Part shown: piece after piece, positions 63,963 to 64,000 of the stretch
How positions within the stretch are numbered: position 1 is the first letter of the stretch
Layout of the letters: every line of letters starts with the position of its first letter
From: Burkholderia cepacia ATCC 25416
GTDB lineage: Bacteria > Pseudomonadota > Gammaproteobacteria > Burkholderiales > Burkholderiaceae
Direction of reading: 5' to 3'
Length of the DNA: 64,000 bases
Assembly (NCBI RefSeq): GCF_001411495.1
Contig: NZ_CP012982.1
Location: 1,736,001-1,800,000, forward strand
Notes under the pieces: model-generated
What the model saw: only the letters and a program-made list of their open reading frames with translations
Database searches by the model: none
Told to the model about the DNA's origin: nothing
Made by a program: the position numbers and the translations under genes

Positions 63963-64000
63963 GGGCGTTTTTTGTGCGTGGTGTGGGTCCGGGCGTCACG

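Noticed and set aside
1..64000. CRISPR arrays, tRNA or rRNA genes, intact insertion sequences
   Set aside because: No regularly spaced repeats, no cloverleaf-like tRNA sequence or rRNA stretch, and no full transposase gene were found by reading.

Overview
The window is high-GC proteobacterial DNA with short intergenic gaps, many 4-bp ATGA stop/start overlaps, GGAG-type ribosome binding sites and occasional GTG or TTG starts. Together with the gene content (trimeric-type porin, many LysR/AraC/Lrp regulators, MHS-type transporters, a VgrG-Tle3 module, TOMM-type kinase) this points to Burkholderia sensu lato, most likely a Burkholderia cepacia complex-like strain. The mix of accessory catabolic and transport genes, with almost no core information-processing genes, suggests a secondary replicon. 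The organism and replicon are inference; no rRNA, tRNA, CRISPR array or replication origin was seen.

Layout. 1-2,246: a cut-off membrane protein, then an NmrA-type NAD(P)-binding protein divergent from an HxlR regulator, with a striking 39-bp palindrome between them. 2,584-7,022: tricarboxylate/dicarboxylate uptake genes (citrate/tricarballylate-type MFS carrier, ModA-like periplasmic protein, LysR-dctA). 7,128-10,145: remnant of a GlxA-type AraC regulator and two MFS carriers. 10,352-15,721: a tightly overlapping minus-strand operon (ketopantoate-reductase-like, VOC, MaoC, CaiB/BaiF, divergent AroE and AroQ paralogues) read away from a divergent LysR.

15,949-25,642: a plus-strand amino-acid operon. 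An Lrp regulator precedes a short homoserine dehydrogenase, an aldehyde dehydrogenase, a full polar-amino-acid ABC importer, a Cys/Met-metabolism PLP enzyme, a homocysteine S-methyltransferase and a second Lrp regulator. It reads as an uptake-and-breakdown system for homoserine, methionine or a related compound. 25,775-28,330: LysR, an NTF2-like protein, and 1.1 kb of decayed DNA with an integrase-like short ORF. 28,331-35,214: an orphan type VI secretion module (VgrG, Tle3-like lipase, Tla3-like adaptor, PAAR) with no recognisable immunity gene.

35,286-44,191: an unusual island of Rieske oxygenase, GH3-type acyl-amido synthetase, two fatty-acid-desaturase-like membrane enzymes (one fused to a PAP2-like phosphatase domain), a PF10118-type metalloprotein, an alpha/beta hydrolase and two acyltransferase-like proteins. 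It looks like a pathway that makes and tailors a lipid or lipid-amino-acid conjugate, and it is the best candidate for an undescribed system here. 44,497-46,736: an Ada/AlkA-AlkB alkylation-repair operon. 46,737-51,960: AT-rich non-coding DNA, then an FHA protein and a truncated kinase/cyclase/ATPase next to a YcaO fragment, i.e. the wreck of a TOMM (thiazole/oxazole peptide) locus.

52,310-64,000: an AnsP-type amino acid permease, then a catabolic block with porin, SDR, zinc alcohol dehydrogenase, MFS carrier and a dihydroxyacetophenone-dioxygenase-like cupin, divergent from an AraC regulator. A GMC oxidoreductase with its own same-length AraC regulator and a secreted hypothetical protein follow.
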